Source of the DNA: Lichenostomus cassidix
Lineage: Eukaryota > Chordata > Aves > Passeriformes > Meliphagidae
DNA: 64,000 nucleotides
Assembly: GCA_008360975.2 (NCBI GenBank)
Contig: CM039183.1
Span: 37,129,850-37,193,849, forward strand
Reading direction: 5' to 3'
Shown here piece by piece: positions 1-11,160 of the stretch. A model generated the notes under the pieces. It worked only from the letters and a program-made list of their open reading frames with translations, ran no database searches and was not told where the DNA came from. Positions within the stretch are counted from its first letter, which is position 1. The number at the start of each line of letters is the position of its first letter. A program made the position numbers and the translations under genes.

Positions 1-3000
1 CAGCTGCTGCTTATGATGAAACCAGTCTTTGGGAGATTTTATTCTGCATGGCTGGCCAGCTGGTATGTGTTTCTGTCTGGGCTCTGCAGCCCTGGCCCTC
101 ATTTGAGGAGGGAGGTCTTTGTTCTGTATCAGGCTTCAAATAGTTTGGCATCTGTTGGTTTGTGTTGTCTGCTCGACCATTTGTTGCATTAGTGAGCTTC
201 CTTCTAATCACAGCTCCTAAACAGTCTGTTCCCCTGAATTGTTTCTGCTCTAAAAAGTAAAAGTAGATATGTGCTGGCTGTAAACACCCAAACCTGCTCT
301 CGTTGGAGAGGTGAGGATATCTGCACGCAGGAGATTGAAACCAGCGATGAGGGTTTGCTTCTGATTAGCTGTTTGGTCACACTACAGCTTCTTACCACCA
401 GGGCATGTTAGTGATGAAAAGTACAAGTTGTGTAATCCATACTTCCACTGCTTTGCAGACGGCGGAGCTGATGGACAGAAAAGACTGGTAGTGATTAGAT
501 CTGCAGCAATGATTCACAGCCGAGGATTATAGTTTCTGCAATTTGCTTGAGTTTGTACAACCCAAATATCAGATAACATTACAATTTACATTTTCCATGG
601 AATGCTGTCTCAAAAACATATTGATTTATACTCCATGAGATTACTCAGGGGTTGGAGAAAGCCAAAAGGAGAATTTTACTTTTTTCTTGCTGACATTTGA
701 AAAACAGGATTATACAACTTCACACCTAGCCCTGTGTAACCTGCAGCAACCAGCCTTGGAAAGTCACTTAAGAATTAAAATTTTTTAAGCTTTCCTTAAA
801 CAGTTAAGATGTCTCTTCAAATCCCTTGAAGGCAAGCATTAGTCTTTTCCTGCCACCTTTGCTGCAAGCACTGTGTGGAGTGAGGTGGGGGAAAAGATGG
901 AAATTTCACCCTTTGGGTTCAGCATCACCCTCTCTGCTTCAGATGGATCCAGGTTTGCTCATTCACATCCCTGGACTCCTAGATAATCAACCCTGACTAG
1001 AAAAGCTACTATTTTTAGTGTCAGTGAGCTACCTTGAGAAATGAGGGTATTGAGATTTGGGTATGATCTGTCATCCTTTGCCCTCCCTACTGGCATCATC
1101 TGTTGTAGCGCTTGGTCTGTGCCACACTGATGGGAAAGTGGTCCTGCCACTGCACAGCCTGTTGCACTCACTCCCTCAGTGGTACTCAGTGTGGTTAATG
1201 CTACAGAAACCAGACTTTCAGTGTTTGATTTTTTTAATGATTTTTATTCACTATTCATTTGCCTTTAGTCTCAAATGAAACCATTTCCAGAAGAACAAAT
1301 TAATTTGAGCCATTAAAAACCCTAATGTTAAGGCACCTGCTCGAATGTATCCAATTTTCAGAGGAACTAAGCCTCTGTGTTCCCCAAGAAATACAGTTTT
1401 GAAGCAGTAAAGTCCCTGGGCAACACCAGTGCTCAGTAACTCCCCAAAATCAGGTCACTCTTAGTTGTATGCCTAGTTTAGTCATTGGATTTTGGCCTTG
1501 GATCTAACATGTGTGTGGAGATGAGTGGGGAGGGGGAAGCTGAGATTTTTTTTTTTTTAACTTCTCAGCTGCTTTGCTTAGAAGCCACAGACTGCTCTTT
1601 GTAAGTGTGCAGCTGTGGCTAGTCCGTCACACAGTATTTTATTTTAGGATGAGACAAGCACCGAGTCAACGTAGCTCCTATTGTTACTTGTCTGTCACCC
1701 TATGTTAGCAGAATTCAATGCACGCAGTGTTCACCAAGGAGATGTGGTATTAGAGACGCATATGCAGATGAAGGCTCTCCAGATGTGTTGCACTGAAAAG
1801 TTCAGAGCCTGGAGCACACAGCAGTTACTTTTTCTCCCCTTGGAATCTGTATAATTCGATGAGGCACCATAGACTCGATAATCTCAAAAGAAGTAATAGC
1901 CTTTGCCACAGCAGGTCACTCTCTGATGCAATGGGAGGAGACATCTTTGCAGTGCTGTGCCAGGAGTTATGCAATCTAAAATGTCAACTTGAAACATGTC
2001 CAAGCAGTGCTCAAGAAATAGCTGCAGCACTGAGCACTCAGGTGCTAGAGATGCTTGGGTACTCTGAGAGTATGGAGGCTTAGCAAAATGACTTTTGTCT
2101 TGCCTGAGAAAACAGCGGCACTTGAAGAAATTGAGCTATTTAGAGTTTCAATTTGCAAGGAAGGAGACGGAAATTACCTAATTGTTTCAATGTACTAGAA
2201 GAGGAATCTATTTCTTGGTAGGGAGAACTCTTTTCTTCATGTAATGGTGTTGCTAAGTCCCACATCTCTCTTCAAGGGGGAATGCCATGGGTCTGTCTGG
2301 GATCAGTGAACTTTCTGCTCACTTCCCAATGTTATTGTGGGGTACATATGCCATCCTTCAAAAAGGATAATGGTGTGTGGGCTTTTGTAGCATTAATCTC
2401 ATGTCCTGTCTTGCTTCCCAATTTCAGTCCTTAGCATATTCCATTGCAAGAACAAAGCATGGGAACCCTGTGTGAATGATTTTGGGGTAAGATGTAGCTT
2501 GCAACGAGCCCAGATTTGATGCTCTCATAATATCACTTTCTCTTTGTTTTGTGGTATAGGCATTTTCCTGGCTACAAATGATTTGGCAGGGTAATGAAAC
2601 TGTTCCATGGGGAAAAATGTTTCTGTGATACTTGCTTCTGTATACCAGATATTACAGAAACACCTCTCAGTAGAGTAACTATATCCAAATATTTCATCTC
2701 AGGTATTTGTTACCCGTCACCAGTTCTTTTGCAAGGTTCACAGAACTATGGGCAACACTGAATTGCTGAAGAGGAGGATATGGACAAAACTGTAAAGTCA
2801 CTGTAAAGTCAACAAAAGCCAAGCATTAAAGAAATAAGCCCAAACTAATTTTGGGTACAGCTGGCTCAGGAAACCAGAGGAAAAGCATCATAAAGCCTGG
2901 ACTATGGAAGCTATTTAGGAGATGATATGGTGAACTCCAAATATGGTGCAAGGAATCTTAAAAATAGTCACCATCTGTGGCTGCTATTCCATACATTGCC

Positions 3001-3870
3001 ACCTCATTCTTGGTAATAGCCATAGCAGAAAGTCTGATTTTCCTTAGCTTATTCACAGAAAAAGAAGGCAAAGGGGCCACAGCCTGCTCCCGACAGTCTT
3101 GCAGCCCAGAGAGCTGCCCATCTTTGGAGGAGGTCTGTGTAGCCTTGTCTCACATTGAACAGCTCCTCTTCCAAGTTTATTTAAGAGCTGAAGGGAACTC
3201 AAGCTAACACAAACCAATTACTAAAGAGGATTTCTGGAGATGGTAGATAGTGGAGGAGGAAGATAATCCAGGACAGTTCATGCCATTTGTGGATGGGTAC
3301 GTGAATCAGTCTGTGGTGCTGTGTGGTGTAGGACAGGCAGAGGGAGGTCTCCTAATGTTCTCCCAAAACTCTGGCACAGTAACTTGGGTAATTAAATATG
3401 CCAGAGTAGAGTTAGGTTGCATCATTGGCAGACAGGTGTTCACCAACACAAATGACTTGGAAAAAACATAAGAGGAAAAGAGAGGTGAAAGCCACTACTT
3501 CATAAATGTGATCTGCCTCTTCTCCTATGATGAGTTATGCACTACTTGGGGATTGGACTGCAGGTAACAGGCTGGGTGACAGGGGGTTCTGGAAGGACAT
3601 AAAAAGACATGAAGTGACATTTAATTCCTCAACTTTTCTTATCCCTTTTCATTATCTGAAGTGAACCTGAGAGATTCAAAATGCTGGTGGGTATTTTTTT
3701 TTTGACTTTGCAATTCAGGGAGTAGGTTACAAAGTAGAGATAATACATATGATTTTTAATGCCAATTGATTGGCAACTCACAGTAGCTAAGCTTTTTGAA
3801 TGATCAGTCTGTAAATTCATTGTCTAAAATTTGTTTTCAGAAACAATCCTTTAGGCGATTAGAAACACAG
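1..3870. other. Unique non-coding DNA, no gene recognised
   Basis: No open frame here exceeds 76 codons and none resembles a known protein family. I see no splice-bounded exon, RNA gene or transposable element. Short low-complexity tracts occur, such as a T run near 1549-1558 and a G-rich stretch (two runs of 4-5 G) near 1527-1536. A near-perfect tandem 11-mer (tgtaaagtcac, then tgtaaagtcaa) lies near 2792-2815. Nothing else could be assigned. Confidence 0.6.
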
Positions 3871-4785
3871 GAATAAATTCATAGTTAGAATGACCTATTT
3901 GCAAATAATTTCTTTAAATAAAAAAACCAGAATTGATTTAAAGAGAAAACAACCATCCTGTAGTGAATTATTTGTTCATATCTGTTTCTGGGATTTCTCA
4001 TCTCCTTCCATAGATTTCTAAGCCTTTATGCATGAGTCACTAGCGATATGATTAAACAAGGGATTTGCATTAAATAAAAAATTCCTCCATCTTTCTAAAA
4101 CATGTTTCATCGCTTCTGTGCTTCTATCTTTTCTCTCTACAGCAAATCAGAATAGAAAAAAATGTGTATAGACTATATACCTAATGATATCCTGTACAGT
4201 TGTTTGTTCCCACCAGACATTCATATTATTCATACTGTTATTTTTGAAGCTGTTACTGATCAAGAGATTTTAAAATAATTTTTTCATCAGCAACATGTAC
4301 CCTGTTTTAGGGACATGTTTTGGAGAGTTTGCTTTCTACAGCAAGGTTTCTCATCAGTGGATCTTTTTAAAAATGATAATGTATGATTTTTATTCTTTGC
4401 CAAACTGTCATTTTTTTCCCCACAGAAGACTGACAGTAACTCAGTCTGCAGTTATCTGTTTATATAGTTTCTAACTGCATTACTTTCATAATGATATGCT
4501 CTGTGTGCTATGCATGGATCCAAAAATACAACAATACAATAAATTAGAGAGAGATGGTGATTGATTTAAGAGGCCTACTATTTTTATCACTCTCTGCTAC
4601 TGGCATACCAGGAATGCAGTTTTAACCAGGCATTCCACCGCTATCAATATCTTTTAGATAAGCTTTAAATAACCCCTGGAAAAACACTCTGGACAGCTTT
4701 ATGAAGATAATAACAGCAATTAAATCATGATTCTTTGGGGAGAAACCCTTAGCAAACCACAGATGACAGTTTCTCCATGAGATTT
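3871..4785. other. AT-rich non-coding block
   Basis: This stretch is clearly more AT-rich than what follows and has no usable open frame. It holds homeodomain-like ATTA/TAAT cores, for example around 4020-4080, and stop codons in all frames. The texture would fit intronic or intergenic DNA, possibly with a conserved element near 4000-4090. That is only an impression from base composition. No repeat family was recognised. Confidence 0.5.
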
Positions 4786-5400
4786 CCTCAGCCATGTGTG
4801 CAGAGGCAGAGAAACCCACCACACAGCAGGATCAATAGGGGCCCTTGTTGGGCTGCAGCTGGCATGGCACCGCAGCAGGTGTGCAGGATTTGGGACACGT
4901 GCCTCTGTCAGATCCCCATGCTCCTGCTTGCCTCTTGCCCCATTCTTCTGGCAGCTGGAGGGGACTGCCCCTCTCCTCCCCCCGGCACCTTGCAGTGAGG
5001 GCTGCAAGGAGCCCCACTCTCCCTGCACACAAGGATTCCTCTTTAGGCGAATACAGAGAGCAGCTGCTTGGGGATGGACAGTATCCATGTGCCAAATGCT
5101 CTGGGCTGGGGCTTGTGAGTGGCCTTGGCTGTCCAGCCAAACAGTGGATTCTTCCCCAGGTACTGCCTTGCTGAGTGCCAGGGTGTGGACGTATTAGCAT
5201 AGTTTCATCCAGGGATGGATTACAAGTCAAACAGCTACTAATGCCCCAGTGCAGTGGTCCACCAACTCTTTTCTGGTGGGTTATGCTGGGCTTAAGGCAT
5301 GAGAAGCTCTGAACTGTAGCCTTGAGGGCTCTGAAACAAGACCCACAGCATTGCAGGAGTGTGAGGATGGGCACTGACATTTAGCACCTTTGGGTTTTCT
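4786..5400. other. GC-richer patch with spurious overlapping open frames
   Basis: Base composition rises sharply compared with the AT-rich block just upstream. As a result, long open frames overlap on both strands: minus-strand frames of 182 codons (4832-5380) and 122 codons (4720-5088), and plus-strand frames of 133 codons (4796-5197) and 109 codons (4845-5174). None has a recognisable domain, and the overlap on opposite strands is what low stop density in GC-rich DNA produces. Only a handful of CpG dinucleotides are present, so this is not a CpG island. I treat it as non-coding. An unrecognised exon cannot be excluded. Confidence 0.45.
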
Positions 5401-6656
5401 CCCTCTATCCTTTTTTGAAGGGTTGCCCCTACTCAGAGCTAATAACAGCAATTACATGTCGGTTCCACCCTCGTGATAAAGAATGGAATGGCCACAGGAG
5501 TCTCTGCTAGCACTGGCGGCACACTGGCTGTGAGAGAGGCAACATCTCCTTACCCTCCACACGCAATCAGGGTGGAAGAGTGTTGGTGTCAACAACAGGT
5601 GCAGCATGTATCCTAAAGTCCCTATAGGACTGACAGTGATGAGGCCTGGTGGTGTCCTGTCTTTGCCTGGGACCAGCAACCTGAGACCTTTACTGTTGGT
5701 GAAGTACTTGGCACTGTTCCTCCAGGGATGGGTGAGCCCTGTCCTTGGCTCTTTACTCTCCCTGGGACAGCAGTGGAAGAGGGACTCACCATCTGGGTAG
5801 TGCTTTAGGTTTCTTAGTCTCTGGATCCCCTACTGTCCCTTGCAGCCACAAGTTAAATCCCAAGTCCAATCCACATTTCTGTTTGGAGACTTCTGAATGT
5901 GTGTCCTGCAGGCAAAACTTGATGACCCCTCTTGGTTTGGTACATCCTGGGCAGTAGTAGCAGGTTCCCGCTTGGTGTTAATGTGCTACTTACTCCAGCA
6001 TTTTATTGAGAGGTGCTGCCTGACCACTTTCTCACTGCTGCCCATCAATAGCAAATGAAGGGCTGGAATTTGCACAGAGAGCAAGGAACAACACTGGGAG
6101 TGGACCCCTGACTTTTCCTGCTCTGGACACTGCAGCCCCACAGGGACAGGAAAAGCAGTGACAAGCTGCAAACTTGTTTCAGGCCTTATGTGAACACTGA
6201 GATGCAGAACTGTAGAAAGAGGGTCTGTGAACCAGAAAAGCTTTGGTAGAGAAAGGGGAGAGAATATCATGAGCAGAGTGGGAATACCTCAAAAGCATGA
6301 ATAGCTGTTCCTGGTGGGTACAATTACTTAAGTCATAGCTTCATTTATATTCCTCCCAGACCTAGCTGACTGCTCACCACTTCATGGTGGCCTCCCAAAT
6401 GTCCTAAGAGATGTCACTTTGCTAGCTTCCTCCAGGAATAAATAACTGAAGCAGCTAACATGGATTTGTGGCTATCTGAGAACTGCTATTTTTGTGGGAA
6501 AAAAGCTCGGCATTATGCATGTATACAGTGAGCCAGTAGTGAAGCCAAAGTGAGGAATAATGGTGCCTTTAGAGCTTCTTTTCCAATGCCTGCCATTAGG
6601 GTTTTAAGTTCTGAAAGGAGCTTATTGCTTTCAGGCAGGACTGTTTTACCACAAGA
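5401..6656. other. Unique non-coding DNA
   Basis: Open frames here are all under 95 codons and match nothing I recognise. No repeat, RNA gene or exon-like segment was identified. Composition is unremarkable. Confidence 0.55.
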
Positions 6657-6712
6657 AAATTGGAAAAAGGAGGAAGAAAGAAGAGGGAGGGGAGAGGAAA
6701 AAAAGGAGTCTT
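6657..6712 (+). repeat. Polypurine low-complexity tract
   Basis: About 55 bases composed almost only of A and G (gaaaaaggaggaagaaagaa and continuing to ggaaaaaaaggag). There is no clean repeat unit. It is most simply a degenerated purine microsatellite. It marks no transposon end that I can identify. Confidence 0.7.
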
Positions 6713-7124
6713 GTATTGTATAAAAACAATTGAGACAGTGGAAAGTGGAATTGGTTACTAATGATCTGTGGCTAAGGAAGCATTAAACACATTCAGACTC
6801 CAGTCTCTGTGATGATAATACTCAGTGGGTGAGAGGAAGGCAACGTGAATGTCAGGGAAGTAGGAAAGAGCTGTAGTCCTGCTGCAGCGTGGTGTGACTG
6901 CCGCCCTGGTTTCACTGCTCAGCCAGAGCCTGGCTGCCTCATGCCCACTGAGTACCAGTGATGTGATCCTGCATCAGCCATTAGCAACTGCTTTCCTGGC
7001 TGCTCCTTTTGGAAAAGCAAACAAACCAGTTTTTGTCTAATATCTGTCTCTTTCCTTTGGAGTCCTGCCGGGAGTTCATTTGAAAGCGGGTTGTAAGGAG
7101 ACTCATTGCAGCAGGGAAGAGTAG
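6713..7124. other. Unique DNA upstream of a CR1-type 3' end
   Basis: No coding potential is recognised. This interval could contain badly decayed upstream sequence of the CR1-type 3' end that follows, but I cannot align it by eye to any LINE open frame. Confidence 0.4.
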
Positions 7125-7235
7125 GTGTTACTGCTGCGGGAACTGCTGGATAAAATTCCATGGCTTGTGTTACACAGGAGGTCAGGCTAAGTGATTGTTA
7201 TAGCAGTTCTTGCTGGCCTTAAGATCTACGTCATT
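7125..7235 (+). mobile_element. Old CR1-type LINE 3' end, plus orientation
   Basis: The segment reads 'tgtgttacacaggaggtcag', then a variant of 'actagatgatcataatgg', then 'ttcttgctggccttaagatc', and stops at 'tacg'. This order, with an acquired-length 'ggaggtcag...ctggccttaa...ctatg' tail, is the familiar 3' terminus of old CR1-type LINEs of turtles, crocodilians and birds. The element runs left to right, so its 3' end is near 7232. Only the 3' untranslated tail is recognisable, with many substitutions, as expected for an old 5'-truncated insertion. The assignment rests on recalled family pattern, and the left border is uncertain. Confidence 0.7.
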
Positions 7236-10227
7236 GCCTGCTTCAGCAGGGCTGGCTTACAGCTTAGGGGCTGTTAACACAGGTTGTTTTTTTTTGTGAA
7301 ATGCTGACATTTGGCTCTTCCTGCTGCCTGCTACCAGTGACTTTAATTTATGCTACTCAGAAAAGTCTGTCTTATCCACTGAGTTCATACAAACTGCTGT
7401 ATTTAAATATTGTTTTAAATATTTGTAATGACAATACTTTTATGGCCACAGCCTCTGTGGATAGAGAACACCTGTGACATGGTCCTTTGAACTTCATGTC
7501 TATTGGAACTCATCCTCTCAGTAGACCCTTTGCCCCATATAGCTTTTCTGAGCGGTCAGTCCTGAGAGTGTCCCTGCCCTATCCAGTGTACTTGCACTGC
7601 TTACCCCTGCAGCCAACAGGACAGTGGGAAGAGCAATCATTCTGGGGTCCTGCCTGCAAATGTGTCAGTCAGCAGGGAAGAAGGTGAAGGCAAAGGTGTC
7701 TCCTTTCCCAGCTCTGCAGACGGACATGGCTGCCCTGTATTTGCACAGGGATAAGTGCAAAATTTGGCTCATGTTGCTATGTCAGCCACTGTATCCTCAG
7801 GTAAGAAAAAAAATGAATAGACCCTAGTAACATTTCACTGTTCACACAGTGAGGTGTTGCCAGACAGACAGGTTTTGTGTCAAAACCTCAATCCAGTCCC
7901 AAAAACTGAGAACATCTGGATGATTTCCTGTCTGGGGCTCAGCTCTGCAAGGCAGTTAGGCTGGCTGTATTTCACGAGCCAAAAATGAAAGAATACAGCG
8001 GTTAGGTAACCAGGCTCCGTTTGGAGCCTCTCATTTTATTATTTTGCTAAAATAGCCTCTAGTTTGATGACTTCAGTCACAGACTGCCTTGTTTATTTGC
8101 TCTGCTGCTAAACTGTGATTTCTCAAATCACTCCCTGTTGGCCTTTTTATAATTCTCAGCTTCCCTAATAACCTTAATTTTCTGTCACAATTTTCTTTTT
8201 CAGTGTTAACACCTGCTATTTTATTTTTCTTTGTAAACTGGAAACTCTTATGGCAAACCTTTCTTTAGTAGACTGGTTATGATGAACTGACATATCCTAA
8301 TAATATCCTGTGCTCATATGGAGCTCAGATACTGAGGAAATTTGAAGATGTGTAAAACATTTTTCTATTAAAACAATGAAAAATCATTCGTCTTCAGTAA
8401 TATTGTATAGGAAATTTAACAGTAAAAAATTGTATGGTCATTGCAGTCAGACTACAGCTTTTGATCTTGCTTGTGTATCTGAATTATTAGGGAAGAAAAG
8501 GAGGAATCCACCCTATACAATTTTTAATGTAATTATTACAAAATTTATTTAATTTTAATGTGTTAAATAATACAGCTATATGAACCAGTAGACAGTGGCC
8601 TGTTCTTCACTAAGTAGGAAAGCACTTTTTCTAGGAAATCTCTTCCTTGTGCTGTCTCAGATATGTGAGGCCTAGCTATACTAGTTCTCACCATCACACC
8701 AGAATAAAAATTAGTTTTTCTTTAGCAACCCTGGCATTTTTTGTGTTGCAGGTAAAACCAGGCTCAGCTTATATACCATACTATGTTTGTGCTTGAAATT
8801 GTCACCATCTTGGTCTCATTTGCTCCTGTTTAAATGTAGTGAAAAGTGCCTTACAGTCCCAGGCATCACTCAGTTTACAGTGAAGATGCATCAGTCAGAA
8901 CTGGCTCCCAAGACAGAATCCCACTCAGTGTAAATCTTGGCATGACATCAGTGGCATGACTCTGGATCTGGGTCAGTGGATGTTAGAGGGCAGTTCCCTC
9001 TTGTTTTGAGACTTCTTCCAGTCTTCAACAGAAGTGCAGTTCCAGGGGGCACCTTATTAATATTTAACGTCTCTTGTTAGCTCTGAAAAATTATTTCCTT
9101 TAGGTAGGGATTTTATCTGGAGTGGATTGCCTTTTCCAGTTGTTTTTGACCATAACAAGTAGAAGAGACTTCCCATGACATCTTCCATAATAGAAAGATG
9201 ATACAAGAAATCAGAGTGCAGAGAATAATGCAAGAAACAAGACAGAATGGAAGTAGTCTCTGTACAGGATGAAAGTCAGTTCTCTCCAAGCAGGCATCCT
9301 GCAAATAGCTACCTTCAGCAAGTTCAAATGCGCTTATTTCACATGCCTTTTCTTCATATTCAGAGGTCCCTCATTGATGTGCATGCATTGCTTGTGATGT
9401 AAATATTTATGAGGGTTTATGGCTCATCTTTTTATCATTTGTTTCTACCTTTGCTATTCCTGCTCTAAACTGAGACTGATACATTATGATGACTTTGAAT
9501 CTGTGCAAAGAGGGAACAGGAAGCTATGACTGGTCTAGTGCTTTGCTCAAGTGAATTTCCCTATTACAGACTGACTCCTAAGAGTGTAATCAACCCATTC
9601 ATGAGGTAGGCTGAATGTATATGATAACTTATTTGTACCAGGAGCCCCAGGAAGTCAAATTCAAGGATTATGGACCTGTAGAGGTAGATACAGAACAACA
9701 TGAAATCCTTGCTCTGCAAAACAAACCCTGTAGATATTGAACAAGATGTGCTAAGTGATCCAGATACCTCTTCTGAAAAGGTCATCTCTTTTTGATTAGG
9801 TTTAGCTCTTATAAGCTTCATTTGACACTTTCTGCTCCTTGCAGTGGATGGACAGTGAACGGTCATTTTCCATCCACTGACGCCACACCATCATGAATAT
9901 TCAAAACTGAATAAACTATGACATAGTTTATCATAGTTGGTCTCTCTCTGAGGTTTTCCATCTCAAATCTGTCCTTTTGTTAAGATGAGGCAACCCTAAC
10001 TGAAAAAATATTCAAGATGCAGACGAACAGAGTCATAATAACGTTTTTGTCTTGTTTTCTGTTACTGGCATTTGAGTTGGTTTTTTGACTGCTGCTGAGC
10101 AGAGGTGATGCTTCTGTGGAGCTTATCATAACCTTGAGCTCCCACTACCAAATGGTAATTGTCATCTCAGAGTGCATCATTTTATTTCACTGTGAAGGGT
10201 GAAATCACAGTTTCTATTACAGTGATC
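7236..10227. other. Unique non-coding DNA with an AT-rich patch
   Basis: There is no supported gene, and open frames are at most 100 codons. Two near-copies of tttaaatatt lie around 7400-7426. The part from about 8130 to 8600 is AT-rich and includes the near-palindrome tgtaattattaca (paired-homeodomain type) close to 8530. No transposon was recognised. Confidence 0.5.
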
Positions 10228-11160
10228 CTAGAGTCATAGAATCTCAGAATGATTTGGATTTGGACCTTAGAGATCATCTAGCTCCAGCCCCCCATGCCAT
10301 GGGCAGGAACACGTTTCACTAGACCAGAATGTCCAGAGCCCCATCCAACCTGACCTTGAACCCTTCTAGGGATGGGGCATCCACTGCTTCTCAGGGCAAC
10401 CTGTTCCAGTGGCTCGCTACCCTGACAGTAAAGAATATTTTTCTAATATCTGATCTAAACCTGCCATCTTTCAGTTTGAAGCTGTTTGTCCATGTCCTGT
10501 CACTTTTGTAAGAAGTCTCTCTCCACCTTTCTTGTAGGCTCCCTTCAGGTACTGGAAGGCCACAGTGATGCAGATATTCACTCTCCTTTTCTGCCAACAG
10601 TCTTGCTCTCCCTGAGTATTCAACTTGACTGTCAGTGGGCTCCACAGACTGCCTGGCAGGCTTTTTGCTCTGACGTTGATGACTCCCATGGAAGAGGAAT
10701 TCAGTATTATGTTTGATTGCTCCAGCCAAATGTTCCTCAAACTATTTTTTTTTTCCCCCTGGCCTGCCTAATTATATTTTTGCATTTAATCTGCCAGGTT
10801 TTATGATCCTTTTTATTTTCTTCATTTGGATACAGCTTCTGCTTTTTGAATGATGCCTTCTCAGTTCTAATAAACTCTTTTACTTTCCAAATCTTTAGCT
10901 CACTGCTCCATCACGCCTGCTTCTTTTTATTGTTTCTCAAGTTTTTCCTAGCAGAGAGTGTGCACTGAAGCTCTGCTTCTAGTAGGATGTTCTTTAGTAG
11001 TCCCTGTGCTATTCATAAGGATTTCATTCTCTCAGATAACTCTTTTAGCTTCTTTTTTAACAAGTTCCCTCATTTTCATATACTTAAATTTCTCAGAGTT
11101 TAGCCCAATTGTGGTGGATTTTTGCTCTTTGATGCTCCAAAGAAGATATTTGATCTAAGT
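10228..11160 (-). mobile_element. CR1 LINE, minus strand, internally deleted, 3' part of ORF2 plus 3' end
   Basis: This is a dead chicken-repeat-1 non-LTR retrotransposon whose 3' end is at the left. The terminus at 10229-10250 (plus-strand 'agagtcatagaat') is the inverted form of the CR1 3' octamer region, followed by 'agatcatctagctccagccc' and 'ccatgccatgggcagg'. Reading the minus strand, 10394-10485 encodes FKLKDGRFRSDIRKIFF and then HWNRLP, the usual C-terminal end of CR1 ORF2. A frameshift near 10485 moves to another frame, giving WQKRR (about 10596) and AFQYLKGAYKKGGERLL (about 10560-10510). Further upstream, about 10729-10619 encodes LAGAIKHNTEFLF and KKPARQSVEPTDSQVE. These resemble the linker between endonuclease and reverse transcriptase. 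The catalytic reverse-transcriptase core that should lie between is absent, so a deletion junction falls near 10600-10620. Sequence at 10760-10830 still resembles the linker ('ggcagattaaatgc' on the minus strand). The right border is approximate. Confidence 0.85.

Noticed and set aside
4832..5380. 182-codon minus-strand open frame as a gene
   Set aside because: It overlaps comparable frames on the opposite strand, has no recognisable domain and sits in GC-rich DNA where stops are rare.
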